A DNA stretch of 33,380 bases from a virus: positions 1 to 33,380 of the IMG/VR virus record IMGVR_UViG_3300011115_000910; one strand, 5' to 3'. The position numbers and the translations under genes were made by a program. Under the pieces are notes generated by a model. The model worked only from the letters and a program-made list of their open reading frames with translations, had not been told where the DNA came from and did no database searches. This document shows positions 27,301 through 33,380 of this stretch, one piece after another (position 1 is the first letter of the stretch; every line of letters begins with the position of its first letter).

Positions 27301-30013
27301 AGATCCGGCTATTGCTCGGCAAGTTAAAAACATTGAAGCGTTTGTGGCCGAAGTGCAGAAAGCTGCCACGTTCACAATGAATTTTGCGGGAGTAATTGGA
27401 AGCGTATTGAGTCCATTGTTTACTATTTTGGGAGGCAATCTTACGTCTGTTATTGGCAATCTTGCGCTTTTAGTGCTGGGCTTTAACGCAGCCAAGTTGG
27501 CCGCATTGTTAATGATGGGAGTAATGAATACAATGAATGCAATTCAAGGTATTACGGCGACCGGCGCCGCTGGCACGACCGTGCTTGCCGGCGCATTTAG
27601 ATTGCTTGGCACACAAGCCACTGGGGCACAAGTTGCCACTGTTGGATTCGGGGTGGCAATTAAAGGCTTGCTAATTAGCACTGGCATTGGAGCCGTAGTC
27701 GTATTACTTGGATCATTGGCGGCCGCCTTTCTTTCTGTTGGCAATAAGGCCAAAGAGGCGGCAGATAGAGCCAAGCGGTCCATTGATTCCATGGCAGATG
27801 CGGCAAGGACCGGTAACGTTTCCTTGATTGAGATGGAGCTATCCGTTAACAAAGCTGATAGGCAAGATGTAGAAAATTTGATTAAAAGCGTTGAGCAGTT
27901 AAAAGGAAGGACGGGCGGCAAGGGCGTGCAACTGATCACCCTGACACCGGAGTTAAAGAGAGAAGCAAAGCGTTTAGGCGTTGAGGTTGCGGGCGAAGTC
28001 AGCAAGGGCTCTGTGCTGAGGTCTTTGAAGATCCTTAGAAAGCCTTTGCAGGAAGCTGCGGCTGAAGGAGTTCAAGATTTAGCTGCCGCAAGGAAGAGGG
28101 CAGAAGCCCTTGGAATGAATAAGCCCGACCCATCTGCTGCTGCCGCTGGAGAGGAGGCCGCCGGCACCGGCAAACCGCCCAAAGAGCAAAGCCTCGAAAG
28201 CTATTACAGTTTGCAAGATCAACTGGCGAAAAATGCCACTGATTTTGCAGCAGCGCAGACCGAAGAAGAGTTTCGTCACAAGATAGAGCTTCTTGAAATG
28301 TATTATGATATTCAAGAAACACGCGCTAATGCTTATCAAAAGGATGCTATAAGATTTGAGCGTGAAATGGTAATGATTGAAGAAAGGCGCCAAGAAGCGC
28401 GATTAAAAGCGCAATTAGAAGTACAACGGGCGCAGGGAAGCGTTGCAGGCGGAGCCGGAGGAGGAGGAGAAGCCGGAAGCGGAGGTAAGGGACTTGGTGC
28501 TGGCATTGCTCAATATATCACCGGAGATCCATCTAGTCCTTTTTACAAGGCTGACCATGGTGGCGGCAATTATCACGAACATCTTGCCTTCGTCAGCCGG
28601 CAAGCGGCGGAAGAAGCTTACAAAAAATTGACAAGTGCAGGGATACAGGTAACAGAATTCAAGGGCAAGAGTCGAGTGGGAAGGCACACGCCAGGTTCTG
28701 CTCATTATGAGGGTCTAGCTTTTGACGTGCCCGGCGCACAGGTGCCAGTGGGTCGCGAGCGGGAATTAACAGCCCGTGTTCAGTCAACGCTAGGAATTGG
28801 TGGAGCACGTCCCACACCAGTGCCTGCCAGTCAAAAAAGAGATGCCGTCGCGGAACAAAATACGCTTCAAGCTTCCATCGCTGAAACAGCTACAAAAAGA
28901 AGAACCGATGTAAAGGCAGTGGAGGAGCAGATTGTAGCCTTTGAAAAATATCGAGCGGCTGCGTTTCCGACTGTTGAGCAAGAAATACAAAATAAACTTC
29001 TCCTTAAGCGCAATGAGCTTTTCAGGAGCGGAATGACGGACGAACGGATTGACCAAGAAATTAAACTTTACGAGAATCAGGAGCGAGGCGCAGCAGGCTT
29101 GGCTGCCGTAAACAGACTGTTGGCTAAAAAAATTATCAATGACGCGCAAGCCGCTGCCATGACGAAAGAATTAAACAAAGATATTGCTGCTCAAAATATC
29201 CTGCTGCAGCAAAATGCCACTGCAATGGCGCAAGCAAAATTTGACCAAACCATGAAAGGCATTCGGGATCAAGTGGAAATGGCAAGATCCATTACGCCTG
29301 ATCAAGAAATGCGCACGCAAATCGCGCAAGAAGGCTATGTTGGCAATCAAGCGGAATCCATCTTCCAAGAGCGCAAGACTTTGCAAGGAGCGCAAAAGCT
29401 AAAAGAAGACATGCAAGGCATTGCCTCTTCCATTGGCAATTCTTTTGGCGAAGCGTTCAAGGGCATCATCACTGGCAGCATGACTGCCCAAGAAGCCTTG
29501 GCTGGCATGTTCCAAAGCATTGCTGATCACTTCGCGGACATGGTGGCGCAAATGATTGCGGAATGGTTAAAGGCTCAGCTTATCAAGGGATTCATGAGTA
29601 TCCTTGGTATGCTTGTTCCTGGTGGAGGTGGAGTTGGTGGCGGATTGGGAAGCATGGATGCAAACATAGCTCAATACGCTCCGCTCCCAGCCGGCTATGC
29701 CAATGGCGGCATTGCCCCTGGTGGCTTCACTGCCTTTGCCAACGGAGGCATGGTTACAGGCCCCACCATGGGCCTCGTAGGCGAAGGGAGATACAATGAA
29801 GCTATCGTGCCCTTGCCCGATGGTAAGAGCATCCCCGTGGAGCTTGCAGGCGGGGGCAGTTCCTCTCCCACGGTTATAGTAAACGTAGACGCAAAAGGCT
29901 CGCAGGTGGAAGGCAATGAGCAAAATGCTAATCAACTTGGTCGCGTGATTAGTGCAGCAGTGCAAACTGAACTGATTAAACAACAACGACCCGGTGGTCT
30001 TCTTGCACGCTAA
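24374..30013 (+). CDS. Tape measure protein with embedded M15-like peptidase motif
   Basis: At 1879 aa this protein sets tail length and threads the tail. Order: basic coiled-coil start (1-300); hydrophobic segment near 305-328; Pro/Gly-rich repeats (about 370-560); tape-measure domain (about 710-895, with KAERVIYAFGQMASKGQIMA and QLGDVLPGALAIFSRAAG); two hydrophobic regions (about 1003-1060 and 1092-1125); a long helical stretch; a domain near 1390-1460 with GNYHEHLAF and S-x-H-x2-G-x-A-x-D in SAHYEGLAFDV, the zinc site pattern of M15-type peptidases; and a membrane-interacting C-terminal region (ITGSMTAQEALAGMFQSIAD; AGYANGGIAPGG). The peptidase could open peptidoglycan at infection. Roughly 0.15 nm per residue would imply a tail over 250 nm if all helical; this is an upper guess. 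Confidence 0.93.
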   Translation: MAAPELRLEVSLNLAGFRNEVRKLTQIAQSEFVPKINVKFNRQTLDAELNNLQRAIKRRVYRVEIGGNIDSLPGKIKALKEQLASIESLKIDLGIGAVKSLSKKDASKIKSDLRAEILGEQKKLYIPTSIQAKISRDDVRNFKNAVKSKLTGLSVDVKVNAKGGGFAGSEQGAAGLMQYMRSQGMVGKTASGMEMRLGKGGDDIKQQLSDAVQSAEKIKSVFDGVAKNIATTGKSIANVQGKRLSLANVPLIAGSVEKKVERSAEAIGGTMSPDALKALYPEINKTIASFASLKGQIQQNTSKLSGFSLIIGLAAFAGVPLAKSIVKLTGSTDNFAKLLDKLGPKLEAAFAKATSGILNNASSRLLSGGRPAGLLPAAYRGIGPSAEPAGLLPPAYRGIGPSRNAGSLPGTAFGGQKYLPTALGEELKEVLRGAANAFLDSIRQNIRAVTVTDMGAPPSRQGLLQGGSVAGFLPGRASAASVLELNNILAGAIREYFKLVAREIEYRSGSIGKTPLSTTPLLEPSRIAGLLPGRPSAASVLELNNILAGAIREYFKAVARDVAGAGRAPIATTPLLSAASPRNQLMLPPAGGTTANLNRPRTTTGSFTGRGYEPPGGFASDGMLGGRQGPATFIGAGSQMEKFKTVPDVATASTQNFRASQIPLIGGIKSLAGEFGEATKQVLLYGTAYKGLAFLISLPGQVLNAAKSQQQFNNGLKVATQETGTFAKELLYVDNVQRAFGLNLETTRTGFTRLYASMAPTGFDSGSIEKLFTGISAATASLQLTPDKAERVIYAFGQMASKGQIMAEELKGQLGDVLPGALAIFSRAAGMSVKEFSKAMEDGEFTGNRFREVFAKVSDELMNRFGTGAQVAGRSLQGLINTVGGDFQRTLESFAPLANAAAQATLGPLTGMLREVSMAAQIAMGEQDRVRKQLEAAQTDVSTLKAGGADAKEIKAAEQNVAALAAKYEVLNEAARDPAIARQVKNIEAFVAEVQKAATFTMNFAGVIGSVLSPLFTILGGNLTSVIGNLALLVLGFNAAKLAALLMMGVMNTMNAIQGITATGAAGTTVLAGAFRLLGTQATGAQVATVGFGVAIKGLLISTGIGAVVVLLGSLAAAFLSVGNKAKEAADRAKRSIDSMADAARTGNVSLIEMELSVNKADRQDVENLIKSVEQLKGRTGGKGVQLITLTPELKREAKRLGVEVAGEVSKGSVLRSLKILRKPLQEAAAEGVQDLAAARKRAEALGMNKPDPSAAAAGEEAAGTGKPPKEQSLESYYSLQDQLAKNATDFAAAQTEEEFRHKIELLEMYYDIQETRANAYQKDAIRFEREMVMIEERRQEARLKAQLEVQRAQGSVAGGAGGGGEAGSGGKGLGAGIAQYITGDPSSPFYKADHGGGNYHEHLAFVSRQAAEEAYKKLTSAGIQVTEFKGKSRVGRHTPGSAHYEGLAFDVPGAQVPVGRERELTARVQSTLGIGGARPTPVPASQKRDAVAEQNTLQASIAETATKRRTDVKAVEEQIVAFEKYRAAAFPTVEQEIQNKLLLKRNELFRSGMTDERIDQEIKLYENQERGAAGLAAVNRLLAKKIINDAQAAAMTKELNKDIAAQNILLQQNATAMAQAKFDQTMKGIRDQVEMARSITPDQEMRTQIAQEGYVGNQAESIFQERKTLQGAQKLKEDMQGIASSIGNSFGEAFKGIITGSMTAQEALAGMFQSIADHFADMVAQMIAEWLKAQLIKGFMSILGMLVPGGGGVGGGLGSMDANIAQYAPLPAGYANGGIAPGGFTAFANGGMVTGPTMGLVGEGRYNEAIVPLPDGKSIPVELAGGGSSSPTVIVNVDAKGSQVEGNEQNANQLGRVISAAVQTELIKQQRPGGLLAR
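25484..26056 (+). repeat. In-frame internal repeats of the tape measure gene
   Basis: PAGLLPxAYRGIGPS occurs at 25484-25528 and 25535-25579 (51-bp period). A 34-residue unit, AGxLPGRxSAASVLELNNIL and continuing to AIREYFK, occurs at 25781-25882 and 25955-26056 (174-bp period). The DNA copies differ mostly at third codon positions, so the duplication is old and protein-selected. The AGxLP motif recurs five times. This is probably a linker or length-adjusting section of the tape measure. Confidence 0.85.
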
Positions 30014-30354
30014 TGGCTAATTTCCCTTCCATTGCTCCCACGTTTAATGCTGTTAAAAGCAGCCAGCCCGCCATTAAAACTACTAGGTTTGGCGATGGCT
30101 ACGAACAACGTACAACTTTTGGGCTTAATCAAAACCCTAAGGAATGGTCCCTCACTTTTATGGTGAACACAGCCGATGCTGCCACCATTGAAACTTTCCT
30201 TGATGCTCGCGCAGCGGATGCAGCTAGTTTTGGATGGACGCCCCCCGATAGTACAACAATGTACAGGTGGAGGTGTGACCAATGGAGTAAAGATTTACTA
30301 GGGGATAGATTCTTTAAGATTAGTGCTACCTTTAGACAAGTGTACGAACCGTAA
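30013..30354 (+). CDS. Minor tail protein M (lambda gpM-like)
   Basis: The 113-aa sequence shows the phage_min_tail (gpM) pattern: KTTRFGDGYEQRTTFGLN, then EWSLTFMVNTADAATIETFL, AASFGWTPP and WRCDQWSKDLLGDRFFKISATFRQVYEP. gpM helps attach the tape-measure-initiated tail tip. Its start overlaps the tape measure stop by one base (TAATG), and its stop overlaps the next start in the same way. Confidence 0.88.
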   Translation: MANFPSIAPTFNAVKSSQPAIKTTRFGDGYEQRTTFGLNQNPKEWSLTFMVNTADAATIETFLDARAADAASFGWTPPDSTTMYRWRCDQWSKDLLGDRFFKISATFRQVYEP

Positions 30355-31757
30355 TGGCTGTACCTGTCTCAGACCTGCAGCAGATTGCGCCTAGCGCCGT
30401 CATTGAGCTATTCCAACTAGAGCTTAATGCAGCGCAACATGGCGTTAACGAGACATATTATTTCCACGCTGGCGTTAATGCAACCAACAGCGGCGACATC
30501 ATCTGGAACGGCCAAGCGTATCTAGCCTTCCCGATTGAAGCGACAGAGTTTGAATATACGGGCACTGGTTCATTGCCACGGCCAAAGTTGCGCATCAGCA
30601 ACATATATGGCACCATCACTGGCCTAATACTTAGCCTCCCCAATGGTTTAGAAGGCGCCAAAGTTACGCGACTTCGCACGCTGGCACGCTACATCGACGG
30701 TGTTAATTTCCCCGGCGGCACCAACCCCCTTGGCACGCCAGACCCTACAGCAGAGTTTCCGCGTGAGATCTATTATATCGACCGCAAGGCTACAGAAAAC
30801 CGCGACCTAATCGAATTTGAACTAGCCGCTGCATTTGATCTCGTTGGCGTAAGGGCACCAAAGCGACAATGCGTCAGCAACGTATGCCAGTGGATATATC
30901 GCGGCGCCGAGTGCGGTTACGCCGGCAACGCGTATTTCAACTTCAATGACGTGCCAGTTGCAGCAATCGGCCAAGACGTATGCGGCAAAAGACTGCGCAG
31001 TTGTGAGTTGCGATTCTCCCAGCAACGCTTTGTAGGCGCTGTAACAACAGGCAGCAATATCATCACACTGCAACAAGCCGTATCATTCAGCCCTGGCGAT
31101 CCCGTAACGGGCTTTGGCCTACCTACTGGCACCACTGTATCCAGCGTTAGCAGCAACTTGGTAACCGTCAGCCAAAATGCCACGGCAACCAGCAACAGAA
31201 CCACAACTGGCACCATCCAAAGCAACTTAAATCAAATCATCGTTGCTAGCGCCGCTGGTCTAGGCGTTGGCATGACCGTCACTGGAAACTACCTGCAACC
31301 CAACACTCAAATAACTGCCATTGCTGGCACCACTATTACGCTAAGCGTTGCAATAGACCCTACGCAATTCTTGACGGTAGCGGCAACATTTACAGGCTAC
31401 CCCAATCCATATCACTCCATTCAAGGCGGCGGCAATGCCACTGCTGCAGTGTACATCTTGATTGCCATAGCCCCAACCGTCCCATACGCCGTAGGTCAAT
31501 ACATATCTAGTTCACTTGTTCCATTGTCATCCAGAACTAAAATTAGTTCTATTGGATCCCGCACTGGATGGGTTGTTCTTAATTTAGACAAAACATTTAC
31601 ATACAGCAAGCTTCCAATCACATGGACACTTTACAATCTAGGTGCTATTCCATTCGCGACTTACGCCTTCACTGTGACTGATCCTAACTACACATTTCGT
31701 GCCAACAATTCTATACCATACGGCTCCTATCCAGGCATTGGAGCCTATTTCACATGA
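30354..31757 (+). CDS. Minor tail protein L (Fe-S) with large C-proximal insertion
   Basis: Residues 1-222 match lambda gpL. Cys178, Cys187, Cys210 and Cys217 have spacings 9-23-7, the same as the four cluster cysteines of gpL as I recall them (173, 182, 205, 212); an additional Cys lies at 173. The usual end, a '(L/I)PFG-x-(F/Y)PG' block, is present as [14 protein letters not shown] at about 453-466. Between them are about 225 extra residues (225-449) of Ser/Thr/Gly-rich beta repeats ([40 protein letters not shown]). The insert could add a surface domain for binding or decoration. The 467-aa length is twice that of lambda gpL (about 232). Confidence 0.85.
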   Translation: MAVPVSDLQQIAPSAVIELFQLELNAAQHGVNETYYFHAGVNATNSGDIIWNGQAYLAFPIEATEFEYTGTGSLPRPKLRISNIYGTITGLILSLPNGLEGAKVTRLRTLARYIDGVNFPGGTNPLGTPDPTAEFPREIYYIDRKATENRDLIEFELAAAFDLVGVRAPKRQCVSNVCQWIYRGAECGYAGNAYFNFNDVPVAAIGQDVCGKRLRSCELRFSQQRFVGAVTTGSNIITLQQAVSFSPGDPVTGFGLPTGTTVSSVSSNLVTVSQNATATSNRTTTGTIQSNLNQIIVASAAGLGVGMTVTGNYLQPNTQITAIAGTTITLSVAIDPTQFLTVAATFTGYPNPYHSIQGGGNATAAVYILIAIAPTVPYAVGQYISSSLVPLSSRTKISSIGSRTGWVVLNLDKTFTYSKLPITWTLYNLGAIPFATYAFTVTDPNYTFRANNSIPYGSYPGIGAYFT

Positions 31758-32458
31758 CCTGGCAAGATGACGCGCTAGTCCACGCTAAGGCTGAAGATCC
31801 CCGCGAAGCCTGCGGATTGCTCATCGTGCGCAAAGGACGCCGCAAGTATTGGCCATGCCAGAACCTGGCCACCAGCCCAGATCAGTTCTTTGCGCTGGCG
31901 CCTGATGATTGGGCTGCTGCTGAAGATGTGGGCGAGATCATCGCGGTGGTGCATAGCCATCCCGTCACGCCACCCGTGCCATCACCAGCAGATCGCGCCG
32001 CCTGCGAGGCCAACGGGCTCCCTTGGTACATCGTCAACCCAAAGACTGAGCTATGGGGCGACTGCAAGCCCTGCGGCTTCAAGGCGCCACTTATTGGTCG
32101 CGAGTGGGTGTTTGGCGTGCATGACTGCTGGACACTAGCCCGCGACTGGTATGCCGAGAATGGCCTTGCATTGCGCGACTGGGAGCGTTGCGCCAGCCCT
32201 GAGCAATTCCAGGCAAAACCATACTTTGACCGCTGCTGGAAAGAAACCGGTTTTCGTGAGCTGGAGGAGGATGAAGAGCTGGCGCCTGGTGACTTGCTGC
32301 TCATGAGCATCAGCAGCACCGGCCTCAACCATTGCGCGGTGTATCTAGGAGAGCAGATGATCCTGCATCATCTCCAGCATCGCCTGTCATCTCGTGACCT
32401 CTACGGTGGCGGTTGGCTACTAAAATGTACAGGAAGAAGGTTGCGTCATGCTGCGTAA
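31754..32458 (+). CDS. Tail tip protein K: JAMM plus NlpC/P60 domains
   Basis: The N-terminal JAMM (Mov34-like) peptidase site is visible: E18 in REACG, and [14 protein letters not shown] giving H67, H69 and D80. The C-terminal NlpC/P60 domain has C125 in HDCWTL and H193 in NHCAVYLG. This is the lambda gpK layout; it acts in tail tip assembly and may cut peptidoglycan or process a tail protein. ATG 31754 overlaps the gpL stop (ATGA); the gene overlaps gpI by 11 bp. Confidence 0.9.
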   Translation: MTWQDDALVHAKAEDPREACGLLIVRKGRRKYWPCQNLATSPDQFFALAPDDWAAAEDVGEIIAVVHSHPVTPPVPSPADRAACEANGLPWYIVNPKTELWGDCKPCGFKAPLIGREWVFGVHDCWTLARDWYAENGLALRDWERCASPEQFQAKPYFDRCWKETGFRELEEDEELAPGDLLLMSISSTGLNHCAVYLGEQMILHHLQHRLSSRDLYGGGWLLKCTGRRLRHAA

Positions 32459-33044
32459 AATCAAGCTGTACGGCAAGCTCGCAAAGTTCATCGGCCACCG
32501 CGTGCTGGAAGCGGATGTGGCTACTGCCGCCGAAGCAGTGCGGTTTTTGCTGGCCAACTGGCCGGAGCTAGAAGCGCACATGAGCGATCAGCACTACCGC
32601 GTCAGCATCGGCACCTACGACATCGACCTAGAAGAGCTGCATCATCCGGCCGGCGCAGCACCCATTAGCTTTGTGCCCGTGGTGACTGGTGCTGGTGCAG
32701 TGGGGCGAATTATTGCAGGCATTGCTTTAGTTGCATTTGCAATTTTGTTTGCACCCGCCGGGGCGCTGGCTGGGGCAGCGTTTACCTTGGGAGCGCAAGC
32801 CGTAACCGTTATCGCAGGCATCGGCGTCAGCCTGCTGCTCGGCGGCGTCGCCCAGCTCCTAACGCCAACGCCAAAGGTGCCGCAAGGCTCAGACAACCAA
32901 GACGACCCACGCAAGAGCTACAGCTTCAGCGGCATCCAGAACACCAGCCGTCAGGGTGTGCCGGTGCCAATCGTCTATGGCGAGACGCTGGTCGGCAGCG
33001 TGGTCATCTCGGCTGGCATTGACACCGTGCAGGTGGCCGCATGA
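32448..33044 (+). CDS. Tail assembly protein I (lambda gpI-like)
   Basis: The N-terminal ubiquitin-like part ([20 protein letters not shown] ... [17 protein letters not shown]) and the long hydrophobic middle ([20 protein letters not shown] ... [13 protein letters not shown]) followed by the [20 protein letters not shown] block are characteristic of lambda gpI. The ending [20 protein letters not shown] resembles the start of the tail hub and is typical. gpI functions in assembly of the tail tip with K and J. It ends in an ATGA overlap with J. Confidence 0.9.
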   Translation: MLRKIKLYGKLAKFIGHRVLEADVATAAEAVRFLLANWPELEAHMSDQHYRVSIGTYDIDLEELHHPAGAAPISFVPVVTGAGAVGRIIAGIALVAFAILFAPAGALAGAAFTLGAQAVTVIAGIGVSLLLGGVAQLLTPTPKVPQGSDNQDDPRKSYSFSGIQNTSRQGVPVPIVYGETLVGSVVISAGIDTVQVAA

Positions 33045-33380
33045 CTGCTTTGATCGCTGGCGCTGGTGGTAGCGGCGGCATGGGCAAGGGCGGCAGCGGC
33101 GGCGCTGCCCGCACCCCAACAACTGCCCGCGACAGCCTCGACTCACGCCAATATGCCGAGCTGATCGACCTAATCAGTGAAGGTGAAATACAAGGATTAA
33201 AAGATGGCTTCAAAAGCATCTACCTAGATAACACTCCGCTGCAAAACCCAGATGGCACATACAACTTTCAAAATGTAACGGTATACACCCGCAATGGCAC
33301 GCAAAACCAAGATGCCATTCCCTTTGCTGGTGAAATTGAAGACGAACGTAGTGTAGGCGTAACCGTACGCAATGATGGCC
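33041..33380 (+). CDS. Tail fibre/host-specificity protein J, N-terminal part (truncated by window)
   Basis: 113 codons are open to the window end. The Gly-rich start and RDSLDSRQYAELIDLISEGE, IQGLKDGFKSIYLDNTPLQ and DGTYNFQNVTVYTRNGTQNQ match the lambda J N terminus. J forms the central tail hub and, in lambda, the receptor-binding tip. The remainder is outside the window, so receptor-binding domains cannot be examined. Confidence 0.9.
   Translation, partial: MTALIAGAGGSGGMGKGGSGGAARTPTTARDSLDSRQYAELIDLISEGEIQGLKDGFKSIYLDNTPLQNPDGTYNFQNVTVYTRNGTQNQDAIPFAGEIEDERSVGVTVRNDG

Noticed and set aside
2500-30000. High frequency of CCATTG/CAATGG as a chi-like or uptake motif
   Set aside because: Within genes most copies sit in one codon phase (NCC-ATT-G or AAT-GG), so codon and residue preferences explain them.

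Overview
The window is 33.4 kb of a tailed double-stranded DNA phage, a long-tailed siphovirus, most likely of a cyanobacterium such as Synechococcus or Cyanobium. The cyanobacterial host is inferred from phage-encoded class I ribonucleotide reductase genes of a compact cyanophage-like type, small accessory genes and glycan genes, and is not proven. No integrase, photosynthesis gene or lysis cassette is visible.

Layout. Positions 1-1059 hold no convincing gene but are dense in palindromes, 11-bp-phased direct repeats and long inverted repeats, as expected of a regulatory, origin-like or structured-RNA region. Positions 1060-5232 (+) carry two hypothetical genes, a TTG-start small gene under two hairpins, nrdA, nrdB, a compact tRNA-like gene with a CAU anticodon, a metallophosphoesterase and a small gene. 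A hairpin terminator at 5256-5310 separates these from a convergent minus-strand block, 8418 down to about 5327: PD-(D/E)XK-like nuclease, GIY-YIG homing endonuclease, large terminase and two or three tiny genes. From 8463 to the end nearly everything is on the plus strand: portal, minor head protein, a six-gene sugar cassette (four glycosyltransferase-like proteins and two methyltransferases, 11026-16025), a Cys-rich/DUF6496 protein, an inverted XRE repressor-like gene, protease-scaffold, decoration protein, major capsid protein, head-tail connectors, tail tube, tail terminator, tail-assembly chaperones, a 1879-residue tape measure protein, and lambda M-L-K-I-J homologues. J is cut by the window edge.

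How the genes work together. Terminase and portal package DNA. Protease-scaffold, decoration protein and capsid protein build the head. Connectors and the tail tube form the neck and tail shaft. A frameshifted chaperone pair and the tape measure set tail assembly and length. M/L/K/I/J form the tail tip. The sugar cassette sits inside the head operon and is tightly overlapped, which suggests glycosylation of virion or host-surface glycans late in infection. NrdA and NrdB supply deoxynucleotides.

Most notable points: (1) a dnaX-like -1 frameshift signal (Shine-Dalgarno-like element, A AAA AAG, 5-nt spacer, 10-bp hairpin) joining the Cys-rich/DUF6496 protein to a start-less downstream domain, besides the expected chaperone frameshift; (2) the sugar cassette inside the head operon; (3) an NrdB with Leu where the radical Tyr is expected; (4) a roughly 225-residue domain inserted near the C terminus of the Fe-S protein L; (5) repeated TAGT...ACTA palindromes and phased repeats in the leader.
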